Positions 23,303 through 37,500 of a DNA stretch of 64,000 nt are shown here, piece by piece (the first letter of the stretch is position 1; the number at the start of each line of letters is the position of its first letter). The notes under the pieces were generated by a model. It was not told the DNA's origin. It saw nothing but the letters and a program-made list of their open reading frames with translations, and ran no database searches. This DNA is from Leptoclinus maculatus (taxonomy: Eukaryota > Chordata > Actinopteri > Perciformes > Stichaeidae), in assembly GCA_032191485.1 (NCBI GenBank), contig JAVDOI010000004.1:21131943-21195942 (forward strand). The letters are read 5' to 3'. A program made the position numbers and the translations under genes.

Positions 23303-26300
23303 CAGAGACAGAGAGAGAGAGAGAGAGAGAGAGTCGAGTTATCATCAGGTTCTTACCCAGGTTTTGGTCTCAATGCCCAGGTGGACCAGAATGGTGAGTA
23401 AAGCGAGGGTGGTGATGGGAGTCCCCCATGTAAACAGATCCACGTCAGAGTCAGCGTAGGCCTGGGAGGAAGAGGAGGAGGAGGGGAGGAGGAGAGGGAG
23501 GAAGAGAGGAGGGGAGGAAGAGGAGAAGGAGGAAGAGAGGAGATAAAGTGAAGAGCCAATTTATATATTCTTTCATTTATTTACCAGATCACATTAATCA
23601 ACGTTTCACTTTCCAGAGTTATCTAGAGTTCCTGGGCAGGTTATCAAGTTATTATGCAATGTTACAGCAAACACTGTACAATTAAATACATAAATACAAA
23701 ATTAGCAGATTTGATTTTGGTGTTTGCACTTGTTGTCCTTCAGCATTATGAACGACTGCTAAAGGAAAACTCACAAAGTAGTAAAAGGAAAACTCACAAA
23801 GTAATAAAAGGAAAACTCATAAAGTAATAAAAGGAAAACTCACAAAGTAATAAAAGGAAAACTCACAAAGTAAGGGATGAAGAAGCAGACCAGACTTTGG
23901 TAGAAGGCGTCGATCATGTTCATCCAGAACATGTACGGTTTATATTCCTGCAACGATGAAGAGTCTCAGTCAGGAAACACACTGAGGCTCAGCGCTAAAG
24001 TGAGCTAAATGCTAACAAGCAGGTGTAATGTGTTAGCATGCTAACATTTTAACTAAAGTAACTCATTAGTTCTGCAGGTAAAGTTTTGGACAAATTAAGA
24101 GATTGTCAAAGTTATTCTGATTCATCATGAGAGCCGTTACCTACGGTGGTGTTGTTGAGTGACTTTAGTGAATCTGAACTAACCCTTTAAAACACAAAGT
24201 ATTACATATTTATGGACATAATCACCCCAAAGAAACAGATTATGTAGAACGCTATGATAATGAAAACAACACATATTACACTTTCTGTAACATGAGGAAT
24301 GTGATGAGCAGTCAGCAACATGAGGTACACGAGGTACACATGTTAAGATAAAGCTCTTCTTCCACTAGCTCCTGTAAACGCAGATCTTTTAACAGGAAGT
24401 AAACCTCAGAGTTCTGTCCGTTCATGTAGAGCTGAGGTAGCTGTTGGAGCGTCTCTGCAGACACGTCTTTGTCCAGAGTGCCGGTGACGAGTTGTGGGAA
24501 GGCGGAGAACATCAGGTTGAAGAAGATGAGGTACCACTGGTCGATCATGGCCGAACCCGAGAACCCGCAGTAGAACTGGTACCAGAAGATGAGCGCCACG
24601 AACATCTGAGGGAACAGAAGGTGTTTGTTGTTGTAATTCTCATTTTGTCCACCAGAGGCTGAAGAGCAGCACGACCACGTTTCATTTCTCCATGAACTCT
24701 AAACACGACGTAGAAATATTGTGCGTTAAGTTACGTAAATTACAACAATAAAAAAAAAATTAAGCAATTTAGAAAAATTATTCTGACAAAAACTTGTTTC
24801 CTGGTTTCACTGATTGACATAAAGATTATCTTCACCTCTTCTCAACTCACAAACACAGAAGAGAGAAATATTTAAATCAGACAATAGATGGTTTATATTG
24901 AACAGATGTTGAACTGTTGACGCTGTGAGACGAGGACACACTGAAGGGAAAGAGTCTCACTGCGTTCTTGTAGAAGAAGAACAGGATCATGTTGGCCAGT
25001 CTGGAGTAGCACCAGTGACCGTGGACCAGCAGGAGCTTCTGGAGGTACCGGAAACGTGGCAGAGCAAAGTCACTGGCCATCACCGCCTGGAAGACACCAG
25101 AGGAAGCAGTCAGTCTGCTGCCTCCTCGATTCCTCTCCTCGCCTCCTTACCTCACGTCTTGTCCCGCCCATGAGAGATGCAAGCGGAGGAGGAGGAGCCA
25201 CGAGGAAAGAGGAGTCGAGGCAACAGGTATTTAACAAACGAGACATTTCGTCGGACTGTTGGATGGAACACGTTTGGTCTCTGCTCCGTGGAACACATGT
25301 CTATCGATAGTGTGATTCAGTTTGTAACTGTTTTGGCTTCTGTTAATTATTAAATACTTTTTGATTATAACTTGAACCAGCTGATTTTTGGCACTGCTTT
25401 GTTGACGGAGGACGGAGCAGAGCGGTGGGGCTAACATCATGACAATTGATATATTATATATTTATTATTAATTCAATTTAAAACGTGTTCTCAGGTGACA
25501 CGAACGATCGGATCACACATTTTATATCTAAATGACGCTGTTGGGAGGAGGAGGCGACGCTGTTGGGAGGAGGCGGCGCTGTTGGGAGGAGGCGACGCTG
25601 TTGGGAGGAGCCAACGCTGTTGGGAAGAGGAGGCGACGCTGTTGGGAGGAGGAGCCGACGCTGTTGGGAGGAGGAGGCGACGCTGTTGGGAGGAGGAGGC
25701 GACGCTGTTGGGAGGAGGCGGCGACGCTGTTGGGAGGAGGCGGCGCTGTTGGGAGGAGGCGACGCTGTTGGGAGGAGCCAACGCTGTTGGGAAGAGGAGG
25801 CGACGCTGTTGGGAGGAGGAGCCGACGCTGTTGGGAGGAGGAGGCGACGCTGTTGGGAGGAGGAGGCGACGCTGTTGGGAGGAGGAGGCGACGCTGTTGG
25901 GAGGAGGAGGCGACGCTGTTGGGAGGAGGTGACGCTGTTGGGAGGAGGAGGCGACGTTGTTGGGAGGAGGAGGCGACGCTGTTGGGAGGAGGAGGAGCCG
26001 CTGTTGGGAGGAGGAGGAGCGACACTGTTGGGAGGAGGAGCCGACGCTGTTGGGAGGAGGAGCAGACGCTGTTGGGAGGAGGAGCAGACGCTGTTGGGAG
26101 GCGACGCTGTTGGGAGGCAACGCTGTTGGGAGGAGGCGACGCTGTTGGGAGGAGGCGACGCTGTTGGGAGGATGTTGGGAGGAGGTGACGCTGTTGGGAG
26201 GAGGAGGCGACGCTGTTGGGAGGAGGCGACGCTGTTGGGAGGAGGCAACACTGTTGGGAGGAGGAGGCGACGTTGTTGGGAGGAGGAGGCGACGCTGTTG

Positions 26301-29300
26301 GGAGGAGGTTTGTCCAAACCAGTCGTGGTTTGAGATCACTCCTGTGTCACTCCTCTTCTATTTGTTTATGTGATGAAAACACTTCCTCAAAAGGAAACAC
26401 CGGTGCTTCCTCGCTCCTCAAGATGCATTTGAGGAATCGGGACGTCCTTCCAGATGGAGGGCTCGATCTCCGGGTCACAATATCGTGTCACGAGAACGAC
26501 CCCTGTACTTCCTCTCACTCGTGTTCTTATTAGGAAACAAGTGAAGGAAACATGGAGCCCTGCCACACACGCCTGGCTCCGTTTAATCAACCCTTAGTGG
26601 GTATAATCTTTAAACGAGTCGTCCTCCTTTAGGGAGACATCGTTACAGCAGCAGGAAGCCGAGAGTCTCATCCATCAACGTCTCACTCAGAAGTCCAGGA
26701 GGCTTCATCACTTACATCCTAACACCTTACACCCTTTATGATCAACAGGAAGAACAACAGATCTAGTTTGTGATGATGATGAAGAAGATGAAGAGCTCCT
26801 GATAGAAGACGGGAGGCCGGATGAGAAGTGTGTGTCTCGTTAAGAGCAAATGTGATTAAGGATGATTAATGTGAGACGGAGACTTTAACAGATCTCAGTG
26901 TCCTGCAGCACAGCGGAGCCTCCGAAGACTCACCGGATCTTAACCGGGGATCTCCATCATCACCGTTATGGAGGGCATGAGCAGGGGACGGGGCTCAGCT
27001 ATGAGCAGGGGGCGGGGCTAAGATATCTTCAGCTGCTGAGGTCATGACCTCAGAGCGGGGAGAGAATCTGGTGTAGACGGAGTCATAAAGAGAGGAGGTG
27101 ACGCTGTTAAGGTGCACACAAAGTCTACGCACAGACGTGATGAGACTGGAGTGACGTGAATTAGAGCATCTTTAGGTAGTTATTTCGGCATCCCTTTTAT
27201 CGGTTTATTGCAGTTCTGAGGAAATAAATGGAGGACAGTTGAATGGCTTCCAGGGCGATAAGCCACACCCCTCTGACGCTGTCAGAAGGAGGTGTGGTGA
27301 CGCCGTTAGGAGGAGGAGGTGTGGCGACGCCGTTAGGAGGAGGTGTGGCGATGCTGTATGGGGTCAGATCAGTCTCAATAATTGCAAATGCAAACAGAAA
27401 GATTCACAAATGCGCACAGATCAATTCACAAATATATTTGATTTACAAATGCACACAGAAGGATTTACAAATACATTTGACTCACAAATGCACGCAGAAC
27501 GATTCACAAATACATTCCAATGCACAAATAAATAAATTACGATTTATATAAATGTAAAAAAAAAAATCACAAATATAATTCTGCATTTGTATGTATTTGT
27601 GTGTGAATTTTTCTATTTGTTTGTGGATTTGTATGCATTTGTTTGTGGATCGCACTGCATTTGTTTGTGAATCGCTCCACATTTGTGTGGGATTTTTGAG
27701 ACTCCTCTGACGTGGCTGGATTCGCAAATGCGTTTGTTTCAACATGGACTATCTGTAGCCAATCAGATGTCAGCCTCATTTTCAACCAATCACATGAGTG
27801 CAGCTCCCCCCTCCCCTCCCACGAGGCTGCCAGCGTAATGGTGCGTTCACACCAAACGCGGCGCGTTAATCGCGTCACTCGCGCCGCTGGTCTCGCCGGG
27901 GACTATTTGTGTTAATTTGCGTGAATCGCGCTGGACGCGCCGGAGAGGGGGCGTGGCTTATCACCCTGAAAGCCGCTCAACTGTCCGCCATCAACCATGG
28001 AAAAAATAACCTCTATTTCTGCTTAGTACGTGTTGTGGAAGTCCCAGATATCACGGGAAACTAAACGCCATGTCTGGGTTTATAACATTGTCCAGAAGAG
28101 CTCCGTGGATTGTATCAGCTGTATTCACTGTGTCTAGCAAGCCACACGTCGGCTGTTTACTACAGCTGTATGAACACAAAATAAACTGATTTGGTTGTGA
28201 TTTAACGGCAATAAACCGACAAAAAGGGACTCCGAAATAACTACGTAATGATGCCGATTTGTACATGTTTTCTCAATGGAGCTCGGATAGATCGGTGCTA
28301 GGCTATGCTAACATGGTAGCAGCTCCATCAACACTCACAATAACGTCATCTAGACATAAATACGGCAGCGTCTTTTTCATTGTTTGTACCATATGGTTTA
28401 CATACATGTCTACACATAGTTTGGTCCGGTCTCTATTGATATGAGGTATTGTAGAGATATGGGTGAACACAGACGGCTACAGTATTTGTTTCCTGTATGT
28501 AATCTACTAGCGCAAATAATTCGCGCCGCGTTTGGTGTGAACGCACCATTACGCTGGCAGCCTCGTGGGGAGGGGAGGGGGGAGCTGCGCTCATGTGATT
28601 GGTTGAAAATGAGGCTGACATCTGATTGGCTACAGATAGGTTCATGTTGAAAAAAACGCATTTGCGAATCCAGCCACGTCAGGGGAGTCTCAAAAATCCC
28701 ACACACAAATGTGGAGTGATTCACAAACAAATGCAGTGCGATCCACAAAGAAATACATACAAATCCACAAACAAAGAGAAAAATTCACACACAAATGAAG
28801 AATTATATTTGTGATTTTTTTTTTTACATTTATATAAATCGTAATTTATTTATCTGTGCATTGGAATATATTTGTGAATTGTTCTGTGCGCATTTGTGAA
28901 TCTTTCTGTTTGCATTTGTGAGTCTTTCTGTGTGCATTTGCAATTATTGAGACTGATCTGACCCCATAACGCTGTTAGGTGTGGCGACGCCGTTAGGAGG
29001 AGGTGTGGCGACGCCGTTAGGAGGAGGTGTGGCGACGCTGTTAGGAGGAGGCATGGCGACGCGGAGGTGTTAGAGTTGTCTAAAACTATGAAGGTTTAAA
29101 ATGACTAAAATTAGACAAACTAATATTTCTGTCTAACTCTAAAATAATCCCTCTCCTCCTCAGGTGTCTCCTTACCTGCATGCCCTCCTGTCCAGAGATG
29201 CCGACGCCCACATCTGCTACCTGGATCATGCTGACATCATTGGCCCCATCACCTGAGATTAGAGAGAGAGACTCAACATGAACACATGACCTGTTTCATG

Positions 29301-32300
29301 AGTTGTGCTGTTTTTATCTCCTTCTTTACTACAGGTGAAGAGAATCAAAGGAGGTGAAGAGAGAAACAAAGGAGGTGAAGAGAGACAAAGGAGGTGAAGA
29401 GAGAAACAAAGGAGGTGACGAGAGAGACAAAGGAGGTGAAGAGAGAAACAAAGGAGGTGAAGAGGGAAACAAAGGAGGTGAAGAGAGACAAAGGAGGTGA
29501 AGAGAGAAACAAAGGAGGTGAAGAGAGAGACAAAGGAGGTGAAGAGGGAAACAAAGGAGGTGAAGAAAGAAACAAAGGAGGTGAAGAGGGAAACAAAGGA
29601 GGTGAAGAGGGAAACAAAGGAGGTGAAGAGGGAAACAAAGGAGGTGAAGAGAGAAACAGAGGAGGTGAAGAGAGAAACAGAGGAGGTGAAGAGGGAAACA
29701 AAGGAGGTGAAGAGACACAAAGGAGGTGAAGAGAGAAACAAAGGAGGTGAAGAGGGAAACAAAGGAGGTGAAGAGAGACACAAATTCGGTGAAGAGAGAA
29801 ACAAATGAGGTGAAGAGGGAAACAAAGGAGGTGAAGAGAAACAAAGGAGGTGAAGAGAGAGACAAAGGAGGTGAAGAGAGAAACAAAGGAGGTGAAGAGA
29901 GAAACAAAGGAGGTGAAGAGAGAGACAAAGGAGGTGAAGAGAGAAACAAAGGAGGTGAAGAGAGAAACAAACACGGATTGTTCATTTATTGTAACGATCA
30001 CGTGACATCAGAAATAGTTCTCTGATAAAAACATTGTTTACACTTCTAGAGATTAAACAAAGAACAATTAGTTTTTATTAGCTTTAGAAACAGGAAGTGT
30101 TAAAATCTACATGTGAGTAAATATTTATCAGCTAAATCAAAGTTTATATTCAACCTTAGTTTCTTTATTACACATTTAATACTTGACTTGTTTCTCTACA
30201 GGTTTGTATGAAGGTAATAAAGTAGTTTATGAATATGAGATATGAGTTTATAGATGATTATAATCTCTCTATAGTGGAGGTTAGTCTATGTCCATATCTC
30301 TGAGTTACACTCATTTTGTTTCTATATATTTATTTATGTTTCTATATTTTGTGGTCAAAGGAGCTTTAAAACAATGGATAAACATTTTATTTCCTATCAA
30401 CTTTTCACAATAAAAGACTAATTTGTGCTACTTCCTCTTCCTCCCTGCAGCATTAGTAACTTGTCTTATTGAAGAATAGCTGTAAACTGATAAACACATC
30501 TTCCCATCAATTCTTCAAAATAAAAGCCCCCTGTTAATTTGTTATTCTAAAATCTTTTATTTAGAAGCAGCTGGATCAGGACATGTAGTACTTCCTGATA
30601 ATGGACCTGATGGATAAATTGTCTAATTATTGAATCACTGCTGATTAACATGATTCACCTGTTTTCACATCGGTTTTCTTCTTCTGTTCATTTAATTTGC
30701 TTCAATAGAAAGACAACAAATTCCATCATTTACTGACTGCAGGAGGTGGAGGACCTCTGAAAACAACCATCATCCTCATCCTCATCATCATCCTCTGTCC
30801 TCACAGAGATATGTAATCACAGAGTGTTTACTGCTCTCGTAGCAATGACAGAAAAGCGCTCTGCTGGCATAAAGCAGATCCTCCAGAGAGAAGCTTTGTA
30901 AGTCACACCGACGTCCTCCAGTCACCTCCATCGTTACGGCTTCATTAAAAAGAGCTTCAGCACTAAAGTGACCCAACGAAGCTCTGATAGGACTCAGTGA
31001 GGGTGGTGAGTGTGCACCTTTTAAACAAAGTACACTCATGTTAACACGTCAAACCGGTTTGACAGTAAGACAAAAATAAACGGACCGGATCAACACTAAA
31101 GAAGAAGAAGGAGGAGAAGAAGGAGGAGAAGAAGAGAAAGAAGAAAAATTTGGAGAAGAAGAATGAGACAAAGAAGGCAACATTGACGACGAAGAAGAAA
31201 AAACAAGAAGACGATGAAGACGACGATGAAGACGACGATGAAGAAGACGACGAAGACGACGACGATGAAGACGACGATGAAGACGACGATGAAGAAGACG
31301 ATGAAGACGACGATGAAGACGACGATTATTGAGCGAAAAAGATCAAATGTCTTCATGATGCTTCAGGACAGAGTTTCTCTGTGTTCGGATAATAATTGCT
31401 GCAGGTCATTTGACAGTGATGCATTGTGGGAGCTCATTGCTGAGATTTTGTGTTTTGGTTCCAGAGAGCACATGAAGAAATAAAACTATCACTGAATATT
31501 AATATTTCTTCATCAACCTCTCAGTGAGTCGTCAAACACATTGAAAACCATCTGTTTCAGTCCAAGTAAACTCGACTTCAGGACCCGAAACGTCACAACT
31601 TATTGAGACTCAGAGGACGTTTCATGCTGAAGAGAAGAAGAAGAGAAACAGCTGGAGGTGACACACTTTCAGTTTTTTTAAAGTTGATATCTCCGGCTGT
31701 CAGCAGCTGCGTGCGGCGGCTCAGGCATGTTTTGATCTGTCCAGACGCTGCTGGATCTCACAGCCTAAAGGTTCAAGACTTCAGCTTATAGTTTAATCCA
31801 CTGATGAAGAGGAATGCTTCACTTCTGATGTGTGTGACACCAACAACACATGCTAACATGTCAGGACGGTCTATGTGTTCACTGTTGACAGTGGTGCAGG
31901 TCTACCGGTGATCTCGCGGTGGGCCTTAACTAAAACAGGGTTACTATCTGAACGTGTGTCTCACTCACCGATGGCGAGGGTCATCACCTTCAGCTTGTTC
32001 CGCACCAGTTGGACCACCGTGCTCTTCTGCAGCGGCGTGGACCGGCAGCACAGCACCGAGCGGCAGCTCCGCGCCACCGCCAGGAACTTATCCTCCAGAC
32101 TCGGGTCCAGGGCGTAGGCCAAGGTCCGGCCGTCGATCACCAGGCCCAGCCGGTGCACTGCGAAGGGAGCGGCGTGGGAGGAAGACGAGGAAGAGGAGGA
32201 GGAGAAGGAGGAAGGATAGATCTCAAAGGGGGAGAAGTTAGTGTGGAAGGACTTGGCGGCTTGGTCCGAGGAGCTGCAGAGGAATTTGGCCTGAATGTAG

Positions 32301-34499
32301 TGTAGACTCTCCTCCAGCAGCAACGCACACGCCTCCTGGTTCAGAGACACAGAGAGGGTTCAGGATCAGAGTCAGTAGATATCAAAGGGTCCAAACCTGC
32401 TTCACATCTGGACAACAGATGCAGGTCAGAAGTAAACATGTTGGTAACGTCGGTGTGTTTGATGAAAAAGGTCGATATCTCATGTCTGTGGCTTCATATT
32501 CATGAGTGGTGTTGATCTTCTGATCAAACTCTCTGCAGGAAAGCAAATAAGTGAACTTTCCTAAATGTTGAACTGATTCTTTAACAGAGTATAGGACTGT
32601 GTATAAGAAGTGGACGTAGTCATCACGACGTCTCTCGTTGGTTTGTGGATGTTTTGAAGGCTCAAGTTCAGCGTTTTGTCCGTCGCCATCTTGTTTTTTT
32701 TGCAACCAGTGAACAGGAAGTGACCATATCTGGAGTGTGGAGGAGTGACTTAGAGACGCCGTATACGTCTCTGGTAGAGACCTGTCAATCACTGTGTAGC
32801 CCCGCCCTAAAGCATACCCTGCTTTATGGTCTGTTTGACTCTAAATGGACCATAATTTACTAAATGAACATCATGCTGTATTGAAGAAGACTTGAAACTA
32901 GAGATTGAGACCATAAACTCATGTTTACAATGTTTACTGAGGTAATAAATCAAGAGAGAAGTAGAGTCATTTTCTCATAGACTTCTATACAACCAGAGGA
33001 GTCACCCCTGATGGACAGTAGAGAGAATGCAGCTTTAACACATGAAGCTTTGAAGAACTTTAAAGAACCGGAGGTTGTCTCCTGGTGACTAACAACATAA
33101 AGAACTCACGTGAGAATCAGCGTTCAGAGTGAGGATCTCCTCCTCTGGGTCCAGCAGCTTACAGGCGTACGCGATGTTGACGGCCGTCTCCTGTTTGTCT
33201 CCCGTCAGAACCCAAATCTGCAGGCCGGCCCTCCGCAGAGACGCTATGGTTTCAGGAACGCCGTCCTGCAGCCGGTCCTCAATGCCTGTTGCTCCTGTGG
33301 GGGGGGGGGTTAGGGTTAGTAGATGGAGCAAAGTAATGTTCTGCTGTGGACGTATTTTAGACTCCTAAAAGAATCTCTATCAGTTTAAGTGAACGCTATA
33401 TTTAGAATGTTTTCACCCCTTTACCTTGCTGTCAGACAGACCTTTCTGAGGGGAACTGAAGCTGTTATCTATGATCTCTACAAAGACACCAGACTCCATT
33501 CACTAAAACACTGATTCTACCTCTCAGGACACAGGAGCTGTTGGTCTACTGCTGCCTCCATCTGTTACTGTGTTTGTGTTGTTGTGAGACTTTAGTGAAT
33601 CTGAACTAACTCTTTAAAACACTAAAGTCTCTCAACAACACGAACTCACCAACAGATGGAGGCAGCAGTAGAGCAACAGCTCCTGTGTCCTGAGAGGTAG
33701 AATCAGTGTTTTAGTGAATGGAGTCTGGTGTCTTTGTAGAGATCATAACTGTCTGTCTGTTTAATAAACCGACTGTGGGGAAGAACCTCACACGACCACA
33801 CTGTCCCTTTAAATAAATAAATCAAACATCTACCCAGGAGCTGGAGGTTCGTCTCGAGTCTCAGCGCCGAGTCAAACAGCAGCTCCTCTCTTCCCTGGAT
33901 GGCCGTCTCAGCCTCCAGGTGGCGCTGCAGCCAGCAGGCATACTGCTCTTTACTCAGGACCTGTGTGATGAACACATGAACACATGAAGACATGAGCACA
34001 TGGACACATGGACACATGAACACATGAAGACATGGACACATGAGCACATGGACACATGGACACATGAAGACATGGACACATGAGCACATGGACACATGGA
34101 CACATGAACACATGAAGACATGGACACATGGACACATGAACACATGAACACATGAGCACATGGACACATGAGCACATGGACACATGAACAGACTGCAGCT
34201 GCTGAGTCACGATGAACGACACTTTTAGAAGGTTTCTGGTCCAATGTGATCGTCTGAGAGTCTCGTCCTCGTTACCTTTTTTGCGATGCACAGCGTGCGG
34301 AGTCCGTCTGCAGCGTACAGGTTCAGGTAGTTCTGGGTCCGGCTGACGATCTTTTTCTGGCGTCTCCCTTTAGAGTTTCCTTTAAAAAAGAGGAAGAAGA
34401 AGAAGAGTTGTTAAGAGATTCCAGACGGCCAACGAGTTCCTCCAAGAGCCACATGGCAGCCATCTGTCTTCAGACACCATTATCTGCTGAGCCTCCATA

Positions 34500-34590
<91 letters not shown>

Positions 34591-37500
34591 ATATATAAAT
34601 ATATAAATATATAAATATATAAATATATAAATATATAAATATATAAATATATAAATATATAAATAAATATAAATATTTTCATATAACTAATCAAGAGCGT
34701 CTAGACGACAAGGAGCAAGAGTCTGATTTCACAAACATAATTGCTCATTTAAATAAGGGTCAGAATGGTTTGAATAGGACTTGTTGTTGTTTAAGCTCTG
34801 AAGCTGCGTGAGTCTTGTGTTTGTGTCTCTCTGCATCTTTGTGGCCGTGGGTCAGAACAGATCGGCTCTATCAGTCTGCTGACACACCAGCCGACAGCTT
34901 AATCACTCGGTGATCTGAAGTTATTCTCTCCATCACGACAGAAGACAAACTGACGGTCGTCTCTTGTGGAACTTTCCTCTTGTTCGATAATATTCTGGAT
35001 GTTCGTGACAGGAAACAGGAGCTGTATTCATGAAGCTTCCTCGTACAAAGAGAACGGAGAAATATTCTTAGAATGATGACACGTTTTCAAGATCCTGGTA
35101 AAGATGAAAGCATGAAGCAAAACCAGAAAACCAAAACAATGAGCTGAAAGACGCTAAAACGTGACATTACATCGTTAATATAAAGATATCGATTATAGCA
35201 GCTTTAATTGTGATAATCGAGGTAATAAAGAGATTTTCTTCAGCAGAGATCAGAACCTGGAGTAGTTTGAATAACGTGTTAAATCACAGAAACAGATGAA
35301 GTGTGTTTTAAGGTGTTGAAGCAGACTGAGTGACGTCATGACGCTGGACCTGAATGGACCCTTTATGGAGCTCTGAGTCATAAGGAGGACCAACTCATGC
35401 TGCGCTCTGATTGGCTGGTTTTCCTCCATAGTGAAACATAGTGAGCCGTCTGTGTGACGACAAACCAGGTCGTCCATTAAAGGACCGGGACACGTGGTGG
35501 ACTGAGACCAGAACCTCAAAGAGACCAGCAGGGTCCTCTTTATGGAACAATCCATCACACTGTGATTCAGAACTTCTTTAAAGAAGAGGACCAGAACCTC
35601 AAAGAGACCAGCAGGGTCCTCTCTATGGAACAATCCATCACACTGTGATTCAGAACTTCTTTAAAGAAGAGGACCAGAACCTCAAAGAGACCAGCAGGGT
35701 CCTCTCTATGGAACAATCCATCACACTGTGATTCAGAACTTCTTTAAAGAAGAGGACCAGAACCTCAAAGAGACCAGCAGGGTCCTCTCTATGGAACAAT
35801 CCATCACACTGTGATTCAGAACTTCTTTAAAGAAGAGGACCAGAACCTCAAAGAGACCAGCAGGGTCCTCTCTATGGAACAATCCATCACACTGTGATTC
35901 AGAACTTCTTTAAAGAAGAGGACCAGAACCTCAGCTGGAAAACATGCAGGAACAAGAAAAGAGTAGAGAGACAGGGATCCAGAACCGACTCCAGTCCAGA
36001 ACCAGTTCCATGAGAAAACAGTTCCAGTCAAAATCTGATTCCAGTTGAGAACCGGTTCCTAACCCTAAAACCTGCTGGAAAAGTGAAAAGCACATTTTCT
36101 TTAAACAATCTCCAAAACTACGTCGTTTATCAGCCAGAAGATGTAAAGACTGTGATAATCATCAGATTATTAGGAGAGGAGAGGAGAGAGAAGGGGAGAG
36201 GAGAAGGAGGGGAGAGGAGGAGAAGAAGAGGAGAAGGAGGAGAGGAGAGGAGAGGGGAAGAGAGAGGAGAGGTGAGAGAAGAGGAGAGGAGAGGGGAGAA
36301 GGAGGAGGAGGAGGAGAAGGAGAGGAGAAGGAGGAGAGGGGAGAATAGAAGAGGAGAGGTGAGAGAAGAGGAGAGGTGAAGGAGGAGGAGAGGGGGAGGA
36401 GGAGAGGGGGAGGAGAGGGGAGGAGGAGGAGGAGAGGGGGAGGAGGAGAGGGGAGGAGGAGGAGAGGGAGAAGGAGGAGAGGAGAGGAGAGGAGAGAGGA
36501 GGAGGAGGAGGAGAGGGAGAAGGAGGAGGAGGAGAGGCTGGAACATGGGAATAGTGTAATATTTATAACATTGTAACACTTATAAACACTTGAAACATGT
36601 TGGGTTTTTAGATTCCATTGATTTCCAATTTTTGTAAAATAAATTATCAAAAAAATTCAACTTGTGTTTCTTTCTTTTTTAATGATTGATGTCATCATAA
36701 CTGTTATTCTCACTAAAGACATGTTCTAGTTCTCTCTACTTCTAGTCATCATGGTTCTGGTTCTATAGAAACTAAGGACTTTAGACCACAGAGAGAATAA
36801 AGACCACAGAGAGGAATGGGGTTAAAGTATATTAATAACTGTATACATGTGTTAAATAATGAATCAATAATAATAAAAGCCAAACATTTGCTGCTTCCAG
36901 CTCTTCAGAAGTGAAGGTTTCTATCCCAGTAAATAAAGTCAGTGTGTTGAATAATGGAAACAATGGTTTGCATTGTGAAGCTGAGCAGCTGTGGACAGAC
37001 AGACGTCTGGTGACTGTGTACACAGCGTTAGTGAGGGGAAAAAAGTGCCTGTGTGGCTCTTTGTGTGCCTGGAATACTAAAAACCTGGTCCACCTCCTCC
37101 ATTAGGACGCTAAAGACCTGGAGCAGCATGGAACAAGGTTTTAGGGCCACAGAGGAAACACAGGAAGTGTTGTTCTAATAAAGATTAGCTCAGAGTTGTG
37201 CAGCAGTGGCATCTAAAAATACTTCTTCTGACATAACATGTTACCGAGAAGTTTACATCAGTGGAGAGCATGAAGGAAGTCAAAGCGTCATGTGTTAAAG
37301 CTGCATTATCTCTAATGTCCACCAGGGGGCGACTCCTCTGGTTGTATAGAAGTCTATGAGAAAATGACTCTACTTCTCTCTTGATTTATTACCTCAGTAA
37401 ACATTGTAAACATGAGTTTATGGTATCAATCTCTAGTTTCAAGTCTTCTTCAATACAGCATGATGTTCATTTAGTAAATTATGGTCCATTTAGAGTCAGA

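Noticed and set aside
25478..26339. Six long open frames (up to 282 aa) across the intron 15 array
   Set aside because: They arise because the 21-24 bp unit has no stop codon in any frame; translation is pure repeat, and exons 15 and 16 flank it as intron.
29259..30025. Open frames of ~100-218 aa on both strands (Ser/Phe-rich or Glu/Lys-rich)
   Set aside because: Frames of a stop-free minisatellite in atp10a intron 14; no start context or homology.
31150..31356. Acidic Asp/Glu ORF and hydrophobic antisense ORF
   Set aside because: Trinucleotide repeat (GAC/GAT/GAA) in an intron, no flanking coding sequence.
33966..34191. CRISPR-like short regular repeats
   Set aside because: Contiguous 9-10 bp minisatellite without spacers in a vertebrate intron.
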